DNA from: Serratia symbiotica (Periphyllus acericola) | GTDB lineage: Bacteria; Pseudomonadota; Gammaproteobacteria; Enterobacterales; Enterobacteriaceae | Assembly: GCF_964019515.1 (NCBI RefSeq) | Contig: NZ_OZ026452.1 | Location: 1,240,001 to 1,304,000 of the forward strand | Reading direction: 5' to 3' | Length of the DNA: 64,000 bases | In this document: positions 21,468-33,607 of the stretch, piece by piece | Numbering within the stretch: position 1 is the first letter of the stretch | Layout of the letters: the number at the start of each line of letters is the position of its first letter | The notes under the pieces: generated by a model | What the model was told of the DNA's origin: nothing | The model's input: the letters and a program-made list of their open reading frames with translations, nothing else | The model's database searches: none | Translations under genes and position numbers: made by a program

Positions 21468-21761
21468 ATGCATCTAAATAATAAACAAAAACAGCACCTG
21501 AAAGGTCTAGCGCATCCTTTAAAACCGGTTATCATGCTGGGTAATAGAGGTCTCACCGAGGGGGTGCTGGCTGAAATTGAACAAGCTCTGAAACATCATG
21601 AGCTGATCAAGGTAAAAATCGCGTCTGAAGATCGCGAAACTAAAACCTTGATCGCCGACGCTATCGTGCGTAAAACCGGTGCCTGCAACGTGCAAGTCAT
21701 TGGTAGTACGCTTATTCTTTACCTACCATCGAAAGAGCGCAAGATCAATATACCGCGTTAA
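21468..21761 (+). CDS. yhbY: RNA-binding protein YhbY (CRM domain)
   Basis: A 97-residue single CRS1-YhbY (CRM) domain protein associated with pre-50S ribosomes. The RNA-contacting GNRG loop is at residues 25-28 (VIMLGNRGLTEG), and the tail IGSTLILYLPSKERKINIPR keeps family features. It is divergent from rlmE, as in enterics, and converges on greA. Intact. Confidence 0.95.
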   Translation: MHLNNKQKQHLKGLAHPLKPVIMLGNRGLTEGVLAEIEQALKHHELIKVKIASEDRETKTLIADAIVRKTGACNVQVIGSTLILYLPSKERKINIPR

Positions 21762-21806
21762 TTAAGGATCAAGTTGACGCAAAAATGCCATGCACCTGAT
21801 TCAGAT

Positions 21807-21829
21807 AAAAGGTCACTGGTGGCCTTTTT
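21807..21829. terminator. Bidirectional terminator between yhbY and greA
   Basis: AAAGGTCAC (21808-21816) pairs with GTGGCCTTT (21819-21827), with A and T runs on the two sides. A second hairpin, ACCCACT (21842-21848) with AGTGGGT (21865-21871), sits just beyond the greA stop. Confidence 0.75.
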
Positions 21830-21875
21830 CCTTTCTTTACAACCCACTTGGGCATTTCTGCCTCAGTGGGTACGA

Positions 21876-22352
21876 TCAGAGATACTCGACCTTCAGGATT
21901 TCATAATCCACATCACCGCCAGGAGTTTTGATCACCACAACATCGCCCTGCTCTTTGCCGATCAAACCACGTGCCATTGGTGAATTGACCGAAATCAGAT
22001 TCTTCTTAAAGTCAGCTTCATCGTCGCCAACGATGCGGTAGGTAACTTTTTCCTCGCTATCCAGGTTCAACACCGATACAGTGGCACCAAAAATCACCCG
22101 GTCAGCATTCGGTATTTTAGTGATATCGATCACTTGCGCGTTGGACAATTTTTCTTCAATTTCCTGGATACGCCCTTCACAAAATCCCTGCTGCTCACGG
22201 GCAGCATGGTACTCGGCATTTTCTTTCAAATCACCGTGCTCGCGGGCGTCGGCGATGTCTGCAATGATTTTTGGACGGCGCACGCTTTTCAGATATTCAA
22301 GTTCTTCGCGCAGTTTTTCAGCGCCAAACAAGGTCATCGGGATCTGTTTCAT
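21876..22352 (-). CDS. greA: Transcription elongation factor GreA
   Basis: Stimulates RNA polymerase to cleave backtracked RNA. The 158-residue protein has the N-terminal coiled coil with tip acidic residues ([24 protein letters not shown], in parts) and the C-terminal FKBP-like domain ([32 protein letters not shown]). The start is ATG 22352. It is divergent from dacB, the normal order. Intact. Confidence 0.97.
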   Translation of the reverse strand: MKQIPMTLFGAEKLREELEYLKSVRRPKIIADIADAREHGDLKENAEYHAAREQQGFCEGRIQEIEEKLSNAQVIDITKIPNADRVIFGATVSVLNLDSEEKVTYRIVGDDEADFKKNLISVNSPMARGLIGKEQGDVVVIKTPGGDVDYEILKVEYL

Positions 22353-22595
22353 CGTATAAATACCTCTAAATCTTTCCTGTTCAAATAACCGTCATCTTGA
22401 CGTGTTCGTATGAAAATGCGGTCAGCTCATCGCCCTACCGCTAAGCGATAGATATAAAGAAACCTGACCCAGGACAGGGCCCAAGCTAGGATCGATTTTG
22501 CATTTTATCCTAGAGTTCCTCAGGGGTCATCGTTTACTTTTTCCCTGAATGCACCGTAGTATGTCGGCACGTTATCAAACTGATGTCCCAAGATT

Positions 22596-24056
22596 ATGCG
22601 TTTTTCACGAATTGTCAGTGCATTGACTTGCGCATTTGTTCTGAATGCGTAGGCGATCCCAGTTGAAAATTACACACAATATTTACCTGCATTTACCTGC
22701 ATTTACCTGCAGGAGCCAACTTAGCCCTGGTAGTTCAGAAGATCGGTACCACCACATCAGCCATCGATTATCACTCTCAACAAATGGCATTACCCGCGAG
22801 TACTCAGAAGGTGCTAACAGCGCTAGCGGCATTATTACAACTCGGGCCAAACTATCGCTTCATTACCATGTTGGAGAGCCAGGGCGGCATCAGAGACGGC
22901 GTACTGTACGGCAATCTGATCGCCCGCTTCAGCGGCGATCCGACCTTCAAGCGCCAAAGCTTGCGTCACATGGTGGAGATCCTAAAGAAACAGGGTGTCC
23001 ACCAGATTACCGGCGACGTGCTGGTCGATACTTCAGTGTTCGCTAGCCATGATAAGGCACCCGGTTGGCCATGGAACTACATGACACAGTGCTTCAGCGC
23101 GCCGCCAGCAGCGGCGATTATCGATCGCAACTGCTTTTCGGTATCGCTGTACAGTGCACCAAACCCAGGAGATATGGCATTTATCCGCGTTGCTTCCTAT
23201 TGCCCGGTCAACATGTTAAGCCAAGTGCTCACGTTGGCAAGAGGCTCTACCAACGCCCAATACTGCGAGTTAGACATGGTGCCCGCTGAGTTGAATCGCT
23301 TTACCCTGACCGGCTGCCTGATCCAGCGCAACGATCCGCTGCCGCTGGCGTGTGCCATCCAGGACGGTGCCAGTTATGCAGGAGCTATCTTGAATGATGA
23401 ATTGACGTAGGCAGGCGCAGGCATCCAGATCGACGGCCATCTGAAACGCCAAACCCAGCCGGGTCTAATCGGTACGGTGATTGCTCAGACGCAGTCTGCA
23501 CCGCTGCATGATTTATTGAAAATAATGCTGAAAAAATCGGATAACATGATCGCCGATACGGTATTTCGTACCCTAGGCTATGAACACTTCGGCATACCAG
23601 GTACTTGGCGTGCAGGTAGTGATGCAGTACGTCGGGTTCTGCGCCAGAAAGCTGGCCTCGATCTGGGTAACAACGTTGTGGTAGACGGTTCCGGCCTGTC
23701 GGGCCATAACCTGCTGTCCCCAGCTACCATGATGCATGGCACTACAGTATATCGCACAGCATGACAGCGAGCTAGACTTTTTCTATATGCTGCCGTTATC
23801 AGACTATGACGGCACCTTACGTTACCGTGGTGGGCTACACGAAGCCGGCGTCGATGGCAGGGTATCGGCTAAAACTGGTGCATTGCAAGGCGTCTACAAC
23901 CTGGCAGGCTTCATAACCACCGCCAGTGGTCAACGTTTGGCCTTCGTGCAATATCTGTTGGGCTACGCCGTACCGCCGGAAGATCAGAAACAACGTCGCG
24001 TGCCGCTGGTACGCTTCGAAAGCCGCCTGTACCGAGATATTTATAAAGTCAGCTAG
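22596..24056 (+). pseudogene. dacB: D-alanyl-D-alanine carboxypeptidase/endopeptidase PBP4 (DacB)
   Basis: PBP4 trims and opens peptidoglycan crosslinks in the periplasm. The ancestral start is ATG 22596 (MRFSRIVSALTCAF signal). Four lesions are visible: TAG at 22650 in the signal peptide; three copies of a 10-base unit at 22681-22710 that shift the frame after NYTQYLP; TAG at 23408-23410 where a Gln is expected after DEL; and a one-base insertion near 23736 between SPATMM and LQYIAQHD. Active-site motifs are still legible: STQK near 22796, KSDN, and KTGALQG. The rest aligns end to end with enteric DacB, so decay is recent. Confidence 0.95.
22681..22710 (+). repeat. Tandem triplication of ATTTACCTGC inside dacB
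   Basis: Three perfect adjacent copies of the 10-mer ATTTACCTGC. One copy restores the DacB reading VENYTQYLP-AGANLAL, so two extra copies (20 bases) were added and shift the frame. Confidence 0.95.
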
Positions 24057-24235
24057 TCTGTGTCCGGTGATTAACCCTGCCGCCGTTGCAGACACAAAAG
24101 CCCATAATTAAGATGGAAGGGGGACAGGGCTTATGTTCAAACCCTGCAGCGCGGAGCACCGGCTATTAGAGCGTGAACCAAAGGGCTGGGCCATTTGAAC
24201 ACGACCTAGGCTTATAGCGCACCATCCCTCACAGA

Positions 24236-24290
24236 CTACTCCTTGCTGTGCGTTCAAGTAACTGCCAGCGGCGCCCACCAGCCATTGCCG
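24236..24290. repeat. Short dispersed repeat, copy 1
   Basis: About 55 bases with interrupted similarity to 60556-60609: CCTTGC, then a GCG-TCAA block, then CCAGC-GCG-CACC and TGCCG in the same order and spacing. The family is unknown to me. Confidence 0.4.
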
Positions 24291-24329
24291 GACACAACCT
24301 ACAGAATCATATACCAGATAATGCAGTAA

Positions 24330-24353
24330 AAAGGCTCATCACCGCTGAGCCTC
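24330..24353 (-). terminator. obgE terminator
   Basis: AGGCTCA (24332-24338) pairs with TGAGCCT (24346-24352), followed on the minus strand by a T run. It lies just past the obgE stop. Confidence 0.85.
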
Positions 24354-24363
24354 TTGAGCCGGA

Positions 24364-25530
<1,167 letters not shown>

Positions 25531-25723
25531 TCAATATTCAATACCGCATTTCCATTTGTTAATAATAGATTTATGTTTATTTTTCCTGCATCATTCTTCA
25601 CAAAAGTGGTACACGGAACTTTTCACAAATAAGAACAGCCAGTACGGGAGTACGCAAGGTCGCGGATTGTACTCGCATAAGGTTAAAATTTTACTTTGTG
25701 TTAAAAGTGTAAGGCAAGGTTCT

Positions 25724-25759
25724 GATATTCACATGATATTCACATGATATTCACATGAT
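25724..25759. repeat. Tandem repeat of GATATTCACAT, three copies
   Basis: Three perfect adjacent copies of the 11-mer GATATTCACAT (25724-25756), ending in a partial GAT. It lies between obgE and the IS copy at 25802. Another recent slippage product, like the one in dacB. Confidence 0.95.
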
Positions 25760-25801
25760 AGAGCAACTAAACTAAATACACATCACTTTTATCCGAACAC
25801 A

Positions 25802-26838
25802 GGCGTTGTTGAATAAATCGAACATTTGGCCGGCACGCGGATCAGATCACTCTCCTTACTGTCAACATAGCGACATTCCGTGGCCCAGCAAAAGTTCAAC
25901 ATCACCAACTGGAAGGCTTACAACAACGCCCGTATCACTCGGAGTTCACTCACTTTCTCGGTGGATGAAATGGCACTTCACGCCTGGTACTGCGAGGCAA
26001 AACTTTCTCTGCGTGGTCGCCCACCACATTATTCCGATATGGCAATCACCAGCGTATTGATGCTGAAACGGATTTTCGGCCTGACACTTCGCGCCCTCCA
26101 GGGCTTCGTCGATTCCATTATCACACTGATCAAAGTGCCGTTGAACTGCCCGGACGACACCTGCATCAGTAAGCGGGCAAAGTCCGGCCATGTCCCGTTT
26201 AAAACACCAACGCCGGGTGAAATTGCGCACCTCGTTATCGACTCTAGCGGGCTCAACGTGTTGGGTGAAGGCGAGTGGATGGCAAAAAAATACGGTCAGG
26301 AAAAACGGCGGATCTGGCGAAGACTGCATTTGGCCGTAGATACAGAAACACATGAGGTCATCTGTGCTGACCTTTCCTTGAGCAATGTCACCGATATAGA
26401 AGCCTTCCCAGGTCTCATCCGTCAGAGGTACCGTAAAATCAAAGTCGCCTCGGCGGATCGGGCTTAGGATACGCGAGTGTGTGATGATGAGTTAAGGGGC
26501 AAGAAGCTCAAGGCGTTAATACCGCCCAGCAGCGGAGCCCGTTATTGGTCGGCAGACTATGCAGAGCGAAATCAATCGGTGGTGAACCAGCGCGTTACCG
26601 GAGACAACACACGGTGGAAAAGTATCACAGGATACCACCGACGTTCGATAGCGGCAACAGCGAGGTACAGAGTAAAACAGCTATTTGGTAGTCACCTGTT
26701 GCTGCGAGATTATGATGGGCAAGTTGCAGAGGCGCTGGCCATGATCTGTGCATTAAACAAGATGACGCTCGCCGGTATGCCAGAAAGATGCCCATTCAGG
26801 GGACTATTTATTCCAAATCCGATTTATTCAACAAAGCC
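25802..26838 (+). mobile_element. IS903-group (IS5 family) insertion sequence, copy B
   Basis: Left end GGCGTTGTTGAATAAATC (25802-25819) and right end GATTTATTCAACAAAGCC (26821-26838) form imperfect 18-bp inverted repeats of the IS903 type. The right end plus four bases is tandemly duplicated: the same 22 bases occur at 26822-26843 and 26844-26865. The 9 bases left of the element (CCGAACACA) do not match those to the right, so no target duplication flanks it. It separates obgE from mraZ, genes that are far apart in enterics. Confidence 0.92.
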
Positions 26839-26866
26839 CCATAATTTATTCAACAAAGCCCCATAA
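25880..26866 (+). pseudogene. IS903-like transposase, interrupted by TAG
   Basis: Starting at 25880 the frame gives MAQQKFNITNWKAYNNAR, then HLVIDSSGLNVLGEGEW (first catalytic Asp region), RRIWRRLHLAVDTETHEV, and DLSLSNVTD. After residue 195 (SADRA) the codon is TAG at 26465-26467, where IS903 has the Tyr of DGAYD. The same frame then continues DTRVCDDELRGKKLKALIPP to YRVKQLFG and RDYDGQVAEALAMICALNKM. About 20 bases near the normal C-terminus are missing, so the frame runs on into the terminal repeat. Together the two parts fit the 307-residue IS903 transposase. Confidence 0.9.
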
Positions 26867-27158
26867 AAGGTTTCAACTGATGTAAAAGAGTGCGGATAAT
26901 ATTTATTTAACGTTATTAATCCAGCGGCTGATATCCTATTCTGCTGCATGTAACGTGCCACCTGGAGCCTTGGTTCGCCAGGGCTACAGAAGGAAGTCAT
27001 AAATTAATTAATAATCAATTCGTCAAATTTTTAATTTGATTCTTTCCCTCAGGAAATTCTCTCCGCTAATCATGGTATTAATTTTTTAATTGCAGGATAA
27101 ATAACGTTTATTTTACGAGTTAACCAGAGAAATATTGCCAAAGCGCTGCTGCTCTAGC
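26867..27158. other. AT-rich spacer between IS copy B and the mraZ promoter
   Basis: About 290 bases with no supported gene, rich in AATTAATTAATAAT-type sequence. In E. coli cra (fruR) lies farther upstream of mraZ; no trace of it is seen here. Confidence 0.5.
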
Positions 27159-27221
27159 TTGACAAGGTTTTCATACCCTCCGTACACTCTATTATGTAGG
27201 GATTTGTGGGGTAAAGTGGCG
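27159..27221 (+). promoter_or_regulatory. mraZ (dcw cluster) promoter and MraZ-type operator
   Basis: A consensus -35 TTGACA (27159-27164) is followed 18 bases later by TACACT (27183-27188), matching the place of the main dcw promoter of E. coli. Downstream, TAGGG (27197), TGGGG (27207) and TGGCG (27217) are spaced exactly 10 bases apart, like the direct TGGG repeats bound by MraZ, though two of three have drifted. The promoter must still drive the essential cluster. Confidence 0.75.
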
Positions 27222-27250
27222 AAAATGGTCATAGAAGGTGTAGCTCAGCA

Positions 27251-27709
27251 ATGTTTCGTGGCACAACGATGGTCAATCTCGACAGCAAAGGGCGGCCTGC
27301 TATACCTACCCGATATCGGGATTCACTGCACGAGGAGTCGCAAGGTCAAATGGTGTGTACCACTGACCTCTGCCAGCCCTGCTTGCTGCTTTACCCTTTA
27401 CCTGAATGGGAAGTTATTTAACAAACACTGTCCCGTCTGTCGAGTACGACTCCCGCCGCGCGCCGTGTTCAGCGTTTGCTGTTGGGGCATGCCAGTGAGT
27501 GTCAGATGGATAGTGCTGGTCAGTTGCTGCTAGCTACTACACTGCGCCAGTATGCTGGCCTTACTAAAGAAGTGACGCTGGTCGGGCAGTTCAACAAGTT
27601 TGAACTGTGGGATGAACAGACTTTGTATCAACAAGTCAAGGATGACATCGATGCTAAACAGTCGCCTCAGGAACCTTTGTCTGAGCGGCTACAGGACTTG
27701 CCGCTATAA
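27251..27709 (+). pseudogene. mraZ: Transcriptional regulator MraZ, nonsense-interrupted
   Basis: MraZ is a ring-forming AbrB-like repressor of the dcw promoter. ATG 27251 begins [15 protein letters not shown], and the frame runs through [12 protein letters not shown] to TAA at 27419-27421, where a Glu is expected. It continues in the same frame with [26 protein letters not shown] and [12 protein letters not shown] to 27709. Length and alignment are otherwise complete (152 codons). One nonsense codon is the only clear lesion. The next gene, rsmH, starts three bases later. Confidence 0.93.
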
Positions 27710-27711
27710 GC

Positions 27712-28653
27712 ATGTTGAAAAACTACAAACACGCCACCGTACTGTTGGATGAAGCGGTTAACTGCCTCAATATTAGCAGTAACGGCATATATATCGACGG
27801 TACTTTTGGTCGTGGTGGTCATTCTCGTCTAATCTTGTCCCAACTGGGGCCGGAAGGACGCCTATTGGCAATTGACCGCGATCCTCAGGCTATTGCAGCC
27901 GCCAAATCTATTGATGATCCTCGTTTTACCATCGTACACGGCCCCTTTTCTGCTTTGTCAGACTATGTGCGGGAACGCGAACTGCTAGGGCAAATCGATG
28001 GCGTCCTGCTTGATCTGGGCGTTTCTTCACCGCAGTTGGACGATGCAGAACGCGGTTTTTCCTTTAAGCGTGATGGGCCGCTGGATATGCGTATGGACCC
28101 ATCTACAGGGCTATCTGCCGCTGAATGGTTGATGAAAGCAGAGGCCGATGACATCACCTGGGCTCTGAAAACCTTTGGTGAAGAGCGTTTCGCTAAGCGC
28201 ATCGCGCGCGCCGTCGTGGAAAGAAACCGCGTGGAGCCAATGACCCGCACCAAGCAACTGGCTGATCTGATCGCTGGTGCCAGTCCAATCCGCGAGAAAC
28301 ACAAACATCCGGCAACGCGCAGCTTCCAGGCGATCCGCATCTATATCAACAGCGAATTAGAAGAAATCGAACGTGCGCTTAATGGCACGCTAGAGGTATT
28401 GGCTCCCCAGGGCCGCTTGTCGATCATTAGCTTTCATTCGTTGGAAGACCGTATCGTGAAGCGTTTTATACGCCACCACAGCCGTGGCGCGCAGGTGCCA
28501 GCGGGTATACCGCTGACCGAAGAGCAACTACGCAGCATGGGGAGGCGCACGCTGAAAGCGCTGGACAAAATGATGCCTTCGGAAGATGAAGTGGCTGGCA
28601 ACCGGCGTGCGCGTAGCTCGGTGCTGCGTATTGCACAGAGGGTACTGGCGTGA
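27712..28653 (+). CDS. rsmH: 16S rRNA C1402 N4-methyltransferase RsmH
   Basis: SAM-dependent enzyme that methylates the ribosomal P-site base C1402. The 313-residue protein starts at ATG 27712 ([16 protein letters not shown]), with SAM site [16 protein letters not shown] and the [19 protein letters not shown] block. The C-terminal [13 protein letters not shown] and RRARSSVLR are present. Its stop overlaps the ftsL start by four bases. Intact. Confidence 0.96.
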   Translation: MLKNYKHATVLLDEAVNCLNISSNGIYIDGTFGRGGHSRLILSQLGPEGRLLAIDRDPQAIAAAKSIDDPRFTIVHGPFSALSDYVRERELLGQIDGVLLDLGVSSPQLDDAERGFSFKRDGPLDMRMDPSTGLSAAEWLMKAEADDITWALKTFGEERFAKRIARAVVERNRVEPMTRTKQLADLIAGASPIREKHKHPATRSFQAIRIYINSELEEIERALNGTLEVLAPQGRLSIISFHSLEDRIVKRFIRHHSRGAQVPAGIPLTEEQLRSMGRRTLKALDKMMPSEDEVAGNRRARSSVLRIAQRVLA

Positions 28654-28970
28654 TCGGTAACCAACGTCTCGGCCTGGTCGGGGTGATTTGCGATGACCTG
28701 CTGCGCAATGCCAAGATCCCACTGATTTTACTGGTTGCGGTACTGGTTTCTGCCATTTTTGTGGTGACCACTGTGCACCACACCCGCCTGCTAACTGCCG
28801 AGCGCGAGCAGTTGGTGTTAGAGCGTGACGCATTGGATATCGAGTGGCGTAACCTGATTTTGGAAGAGAATGCCCTCGGCGCTCACAGCCGGGTTGAACG
28901 TATTGCTACTGAAAAATTGCATATGCAACATGTTGATCTATCGCAGGAAAATATCATCATTAAACAATGA
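28650..28970 (+). CDS. ftsL: Cell division protein FtsL
   Basis: Bitopic divisome protein that pairs with FtsB and FtsQ and activates FtsWI. The start is GTG 28650, overlapping the rsmH TGA, with 106 residues. A short cytoplasmic end is followed by a membrane segment (about 24-42, [19 protein letters not shown]) and a periplasmic coiled coil ([20 protein letters not shown]). E. coli FtsL is 121 residues, so the N-terminus is a little shorter here. Intact. Confidence 0.93.
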   Translation: MIGNQRLGLVGVICDDLLRNAKIPLILLVAVLVSAIFVVTTVHHTRLLTAEREQLVLERDALDIEWRNLILEENALGAHSRVERIATEKLHMQHVDLSQENIIIKQ

Positions 28971-29011
28971 AGAGTTTAACCCAAATAACGGAAGAATAGA
29001 GAAGGAAACGC

Positions 29012-30775
29012 ATGAAAGCCGCGCGTGCCGGTAAGTTGAAACGCCAAGAAGATCAAGCCAGCTTTGTCAGCTGGCGTTTTGCGTTGCTGTGCGGCTGTAT
29101 TTTATTGGTGCTGCTGGGATTGATGCTGCGCATGGCTTATTTGCAGGTCATCAACCCGGATCGCCTGGTAAAAGAAGGTGATCTACGTTCGCGGCGGGTG
29201 CAGGCAGTGCCCACTGCACGCGGCATGATCAGCGATCGCGCTGGCCGCCCATTGGCGGTGAGTGTACCGGTCAACGCCATTTGGGCAGATCCAAAAGAGC
29301 TGAACGCGCGCGGCGGTATTACCCTGGACAGCCGCTGGAAGGCGCTGTCCGACACGCTGAATATCCCGCTTGATAAACTCTCCAACCGTATTAACACCAA
29401 CCCGAAAGGGCGCTTCGTCTACTTGGCGCGCCAGGTCAACCCAGAGGTCAGCGATTACATCTACAAGCTGAAGTTACCAGGAATTTTCCTGCGCAAGGAA
29501 TCGCGCCGTTACTATCCGGCTGGTCCGGTGATCGCGCACATTATCGGTGTGACCAACATTGACGGACAAGGTATCGAAGGTGTTGAAAAGAGTTTCGACC
29601 GCTGGCTGACCGGGCAACCGGGCGAAAGAACCGTGCGTAAAGACCGCTATGGCCGGGTGATCGAAGATATCTCCTCGGTAGACAGCCAGGCGGCGCATAA
29701 TCTGGTGTTGAGCATCGATGAGCGCCTACAGGCGCTGGTGTATCGCGAACTGAACAATGCCGTGGCCTTCAACAAGGCACAATCCGGCACCGCTGTGCTG
29801 ATCGACGTTAACACCGGTGAAGTGCTGGCGATGACTAACCGCCCATCCTATAACCCGAACAACAAGGCTGATACGCTGCAAGACACTATGCGTAACCGTG
29901 CTATCACCGATGTTTTTGAGCCTGGTTCTACCGTAAAGCCGATGGTAGTGATGACCGCGTTGCAGAACGGTGTGGTGAAAGAAAATAGCCTACTGAATAC
30001 CCTCCCTTACCGCATTCAGGGCCATGATATCAAAGACGTAGCGCGCTATGAGGAACTGTCGATAACCGGGATCTTGCAGAAGTCAAGTAACGTTGGCGTT
30101 TCCAAGCTGGCGTTAGCAATGCCGTCCTCAGCGTTAGTAGATACTTACTCGCGTTTTGGACTAGGAAAGGCGACCAATTTGGGGTTGGTTGGAGAAAGCA
30201 GTGGCATATACCCTAAAAGACAACGGTGGTCTGACATCGAAAGGGCCACCTTCTCTTTTGGCTACGGGCTAATGGTAACGCCGTTACAGTTGGCGCGAGT
30301 CTATGCAACGATCGGCAGCCTGGGTGTGTATCGCCCATTGTCGATCATCAAGGTTGACACTACGGTCGCTGGCGAACGCGTTTTCCCTGAATCTGTAGTG
30401 CGCACCGTAGTGCATATGATGGAAAGCGTGGCCTTGCCGGGGGGCGGTGGGGTGAAAGCCGCCATCAAGGGATACCGTATCGCCATTAAAACTGGTACGG
30501 CCAAAAAGGTTGGCCCAGATGGCAAATACATCAGCCGCTATATCGCCTATACCGCTGGCATCGCTCCAGCAAGTCAACCACGTTTTGCCCTGGTGGTGGT
30601 CATCAATGACCCGCAAGGTGGGAAGTATTATGGCGGGGCCATTTCCGCACCGGTGTTTGGTGCCATTATGGGCGGCGTCTTGCGTACCATGAACGTCAAG
30701 CCTGATGCGTTTCCCATTGGTGATAAAAGCGAATTAGTAATCAATAAGAAAGAGGGTTCAGGTGGAAGATCGTAA
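29012..30775 (+). CDS. ftsI: Peptidoglycan D,D-transpeptidase FtsI (PBP3)
   Basis: Septal crosslinking enzyme, class B penicillin-binding protein partnered with FtsW. The 587-residue protein has a membrane anchor at about 23-43, the pedestal domain, and the transpeptidase motifs STVK at 306-309 (catalytic Ser306), SSN at 358-360 and KTGT at 493-496, matching E. coli spacing. Starts at ATG 29012 after an AGGAAA site. It overlaps murE by 14 bases. Intact. Confidence 0.97.
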   Translation: MKAARAGKLKRQEDQASFVSWRFALLCGCILLVLLGLMLRMAYLQVINPDRLVKEGDLRSRRVQAVPTARGMISDRAGRPLAVSVPVNAIWADPKELNARGGITLDSRWKALSDTLNIPLDKLSNRINTNPKGRFVYLARQVNPEVSDYIYKLKLPGIFLRKESRRYYPAGPVIAHIIGVTNIDGQGIEGVEKSFDRWLTGQPGERTVRKDRYGRVIEDISSVDSQAAHNLVLSIDERLQALVYRELNNAVAFNKAQSGTAVLIDVNTGEVLAMTNRPSYNPNNKADTLQDTMRNRAITDVFEPGSTVKPMVVMTALQNGVVKENSLLNTLPYRIQGHDIKDVARYEELSITGILQKSSNVGVSKLALAMPSSALVDTYSRFGLGKATNLGLVGESSGIYPKRQRWSDIERATFSFGYGLMVTPLQLARVYATIGSLGVYRPLSIIKVDTTVAGERVFPESVVRTVVHMMESVALPGGGGVKAAIKGYRIAIKTGTAKKVGPDGKYISRYIAYTAGIAPASQPRFALVVVINDPQGGKYYGGAISAPVFGAIMGGVLRTMNVKPDAFPIGDKSELVINKKEGSGGRS

Positions 30776-32249
30776 TTTGCGCGATTTACTTGGCCCGTGG
30801 GTGCCTTCGGCACCAAAGCGCGCGCTGCGGGAAATGACCTTAGACAGCCGTATTGCTGCGGCTGGGGATCTCTTTGTCGCCGTTGTGGGTCATCAAATGG
30901 ATGGACGCCGCTATATCCCACAGGCTATCGCCCAGGGCGTTGCTGCTGTGATTGCCGAAGCTGATGGTCAGGCCGAAGACGGTGCCATCGTTGAAATGCA
31001 TGGCGTGCCGATTATCTATCTGAGCCAACTGAACCAGCGCCTTTCCGCGCTGGCCGGGCGTTTTTACCACCAGCCCGCCGAGCGTCTGCGCCTGGTTGGC
31101 GTCACTGGCACCAATGGCAAAACCACGACTACGCAACTGCTGGCGCAATGGAGCCAACTGCTGGGTGAAACCAGTACGGTACTGGGGACCGTTGGCAATG
31201 GCCTGCTGAACCATGTCTGCCCGGCTGAGAATACGACTGGCTCTGCGGTGGATCTCCAACACCAATTAAACGATTTGGCTGAGCAAGGTGCGACCTTCGC
31301 CGCCATGGAGGTTTCCTCCCACGGGCTGGTACAACACCGGGTAGCGACGTTGCCATTTGCCGCTGCGGTCTTCACCAACCTGAGCCGCGATCACCTGGAT
31401 TACCACGGTGATATGGCCAATTACGAAGCGGCTAAATGGACACTGTTCGCTGGGCATGATGTGGGCCAGATGATCATCAATGCTGATGACCAGGTCGGGC
31501 AGCACTGGTTAAGAAAATTGCCGGATGCAGTGGCGGTCACCATGCAGGATAAACTGCTGCCGGGCTGTCACTGCCGCTGGTTGAAAACCACTGCGATCAG
31601 CTATCAGGACAACGGTGCTACCCTCCGCTTCAGCTCCAACTGGGGCGATGGCGAAATCGCAAGTCAGCTAATGGGGGCCTTCAACGTCAACAATTTACTG
31701 TTGGCGCTGGCAACGTTGCTGGCACTGGGCTATCCGCTGGATAAGCTGGTGGAAACCGGTAGCCGTCTGCAACCGGTGTGCGGACGGATGGAAGTGTTTA
31801 ACGCTCCGGGCAAACCAACGGTAGTGGTGGATTACGCCCATACGCCCGATGCGCTAGAAAAAGCGCTGGAAGCGACACGCCTGCATTGCCAGGGGCGGTT
31901 ATGGTGTGTCTTCGGCTGCGGCGGCGATCGCTATAAGGGCAAGCGGCCATTGATGGGCGGGATCGCCGAGCAGTTTGCCGATCGGGTAGTGCTCACCGAT
32001 GACAATCCGCGTACCGAAGAACCGCAGGCGATCATCAATGATATTCTTGCCGGGCTGCTGGACGCCGGGCAGGCGCTGGTGATCCCTGGCCGCGCTGAAG
32101 CGGTGACCAGCGCCATCATGCAGGCGCAGGAACAAGATGTCGTGCTGGTGGCGGGTAAAGGCCACGAGGATTACCAACTGGTGGGTAACAGACGTCTGGA
32201 CTACTCTGACCGCGCCACTGTCGCTCAACTGTTGGGGAGGCTGGCATGA
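30762..32249 (+). CDS. murE: UDP-MurNAc-tripeptide synthetase MurE
   Basis: Adds meso-diaminopimelate to UDP-MurNAc-L-Ala-D-Glu. The start is GTG 30762, inside the end of ftsI, and the protein is 495 residues. ATP loop [14 protein letters not shown] is near 113, and DNPRTEEP near 411 is the signature that selects meso-Dap. The carbamylated-Lys region and the C-terminal GKGHEDYQ are present. It overlaps murF by four bases. Intact. Confidence 0.96.
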   Translation: MEDRNLRDLLGPWVPSAPKRALREMTLDSRIAAAGDLFVAVVGHQMDGRRYIPQAIAQGVAAVIAEADGQAEDGAIVEMHGVPIIYLSQLNQRLSALAGRFYHQPAERLRLVGVTGTNGKTTTTQLLAQWSQLLGETSTVLGTVGNGLLNHVCPAENTTGSAVDLQHQLNDLAEQGATFAAMEVSSHGLVQHRVATLPFAAAVFTNLSRDHLDYHGDMANYEAAKWTLFAGHDVGQMIINADDQVGQHWLRKLPDAVAVTMQDKLLPGCHCRWLKTTAISYQDNGATLRFSSNWGDGEIASQLMGAFNVNNLLLALATLLALGYPLDKLVETGSRLQPVCGRMEVFNAPGKPTVVVDYAHTPDALEKALEATRLHCQGRLWCVFGCGGDRYKGKRPLMGGIAEQFADRVVLTDDNPRTEEPQAIINDILAGLLDAGQALVIPGRAEAVTSAIMQAQEQDVVLVAGKGHEDYQLVGNRRLDYSDRATVAQLLGRLA

Positions 32250-33607
32250 TCCCTGTCTCCCTTTTGGTACTGGCTGAGATATTAAGCGCTGAGTTGATCG
32301 GCGCTGATAGCCAAATTATTGAGGTGAAGACAGATACCCGTAAGGTGACCACCGGTTGCCTTTTTGTGGCGTTGAAGGGCGAGCATTTCGACGCACACGA
32401 TTGTGCTGACGCTGCCGTGGCCGCAGGGGCTGGGGCGTTACTGGTAAGTCAGCGTCTAGCGCTGGATGCACCTCAGTTGGTGGTGGCAGATACCCGCCTG
32501 GCATTGGGGCAACTCGCCGCCTGGGTGCGTCAGCAGGTACCGGTGCGCTTGGTGGCGATGACCGGCTCCTCTGGCAAAACATCAGTAAAAGAAATGACCA
32601 CCGCCATTCTCAGTGAGTGCGGTGAGGTGCTGTACACCGCCGGTAACTTTAACAATGATATCGGCGTGCCGCTGACACTGTTGCGTCTGCAACCGCAGCA
32701 TGATTTTGCGGTGATAGAACTGGGCGCTAACCATATTGGCGAAATTGCCTATACTAGCGCATTGGCGCGTCCGCAGGCTGCCCTGATAAACAACCTGGCG
32801 GCTGCCCATCTAGAAGGTTTCGGTTCATTGGAGGGGGTTGCTCAGGCGAAAGGGGAAATTTTTACCGGCCTGCCAGCTGATGGCGTGGCGATTATCAACG
32901 CCGACAATAACGACTGGCCGCACTGGCAGAGCATGCTGAGCGGAAAGACCGTCCGGTGCTTCTCGCCACAAGCCAGCGCCGGGGTGGAGTTCTTCGCCAG
33001 CGAGGTGCGGGGCGATGGCAACGGCACGCAGTTCCAGCTACACAGCCCGTTTGGCAGCGCTGAGATCGTGCTGCCGCTGCCGGGCCGCCACAACGTGGCC
33101 AATGCCTTGGCGGCGGCGGCGCTAGCGATGTCGGTGGGGGCTTCCCTCAAGTCAGTGCGCCAGGGGCTGAGCCAGTTGCAAGCAGTGCCAGGGCGTATGT
33201 TCCCGATCGTGTTGGCGGCAAACAAGCTGCTATTGGACGATAGTTACAATGCCAACGTTGGGTCGATGACCACCGCCGCGCAAGTGCTGGCGGAGATGCC
33301 GGGTTACCGCGTGATGGTGGTGGGTGACATGGACGAACTGGGGGCAGAGGCGAAAGAGTACCACCGTCAGGTGGGTGAAGCCACCCGTCGGGCGGGTATC
33401 GAAAAGGTGATCAGCGTCGGCGGTTTGAGCCGGGTGTTGAGCATGGCGTCTGGCAACGGCGAACATTATCAGGACAAAACAGCTGTGATTGCGCGCGTGG
33501 CAGAATTACTGGTGGAACATGAGGTCATTACTGTGTTAATCAAGGGTTCACATCGTGCCTCAATGCAGCATGTGGTCTGTGCGCTACAGGAGAAAACACC
33601 ATGCTAG
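32246..33607 (+). CDS. murF: UDP-MurNAc-pentapeptide synthetase MurF
   Basis: Adds D-Ala-D-Ala to the UDP-MurNAc tripeptide. Begins at ATG 32246 within the murE stop (ATGA overlap) and is 453 residues. The P-loop [14 protein letters not shown] is near 109, with [23 protein letters not shown] and [12 protein letters not shown] downstream. It overlaps mraY by seven bases. Intact. Confidence 0.96.
   Translation: MIPVSLLVLAEILSAELIGADSQIIEVKTDTRKVTTGCLFVALKGEHFDAHDCADAAVAAGAGALLVSQRLALDAPQLVVADTRLALGQLAAWVRQQVPVRLVAMTGSSGKTSVKEMTTAILSECGEVLYTAGNFNNDIGVPLTLLRLQPQHDFAVIELGANHIGEIAYTSALARPQAALINNLAAAHLEGFGSLEGVAQAKGEIFTGLPADGVAIINADNNDWPHWQSMLSGKTVRCFSPQASAGVEFFASEVRGDGNGTQFQLHSPFGSAEIVLPLPGRHNVANALAAAALAMSVGASLKSVRQGLSQLQAVPGRMFPIVLAANKLLLDDSYNANVGSMTTAAQVLAEMPGYRVMVVGDMDELGAEAKEYHRQVGEATRRAGIEKVISVGGLSRVLSMASGNGEHYQDKTAVIARVAELLVEHEVITVLIKGSHRASMQHVVCALQEKTPC

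Larger units (their letters stand above)
24057..24363. other. 307-base spacer between dacB and obgE
   Basis: No gene is visible. The stretch holds a short dispersed repeat (24236-24290) similar to 60556-60609, and the obgE terminator at 24330-24353. Confidence 0.55.

Noticed and set aside
25880..26866. Programmed ribosomal frameshifting in the IS transposase.
   Set aside because: The two halves are in the same frame separated by a single TAG, and no slippery heptamer is needed or seen there; IS903-type elements normally have one uninterrupted ORF.
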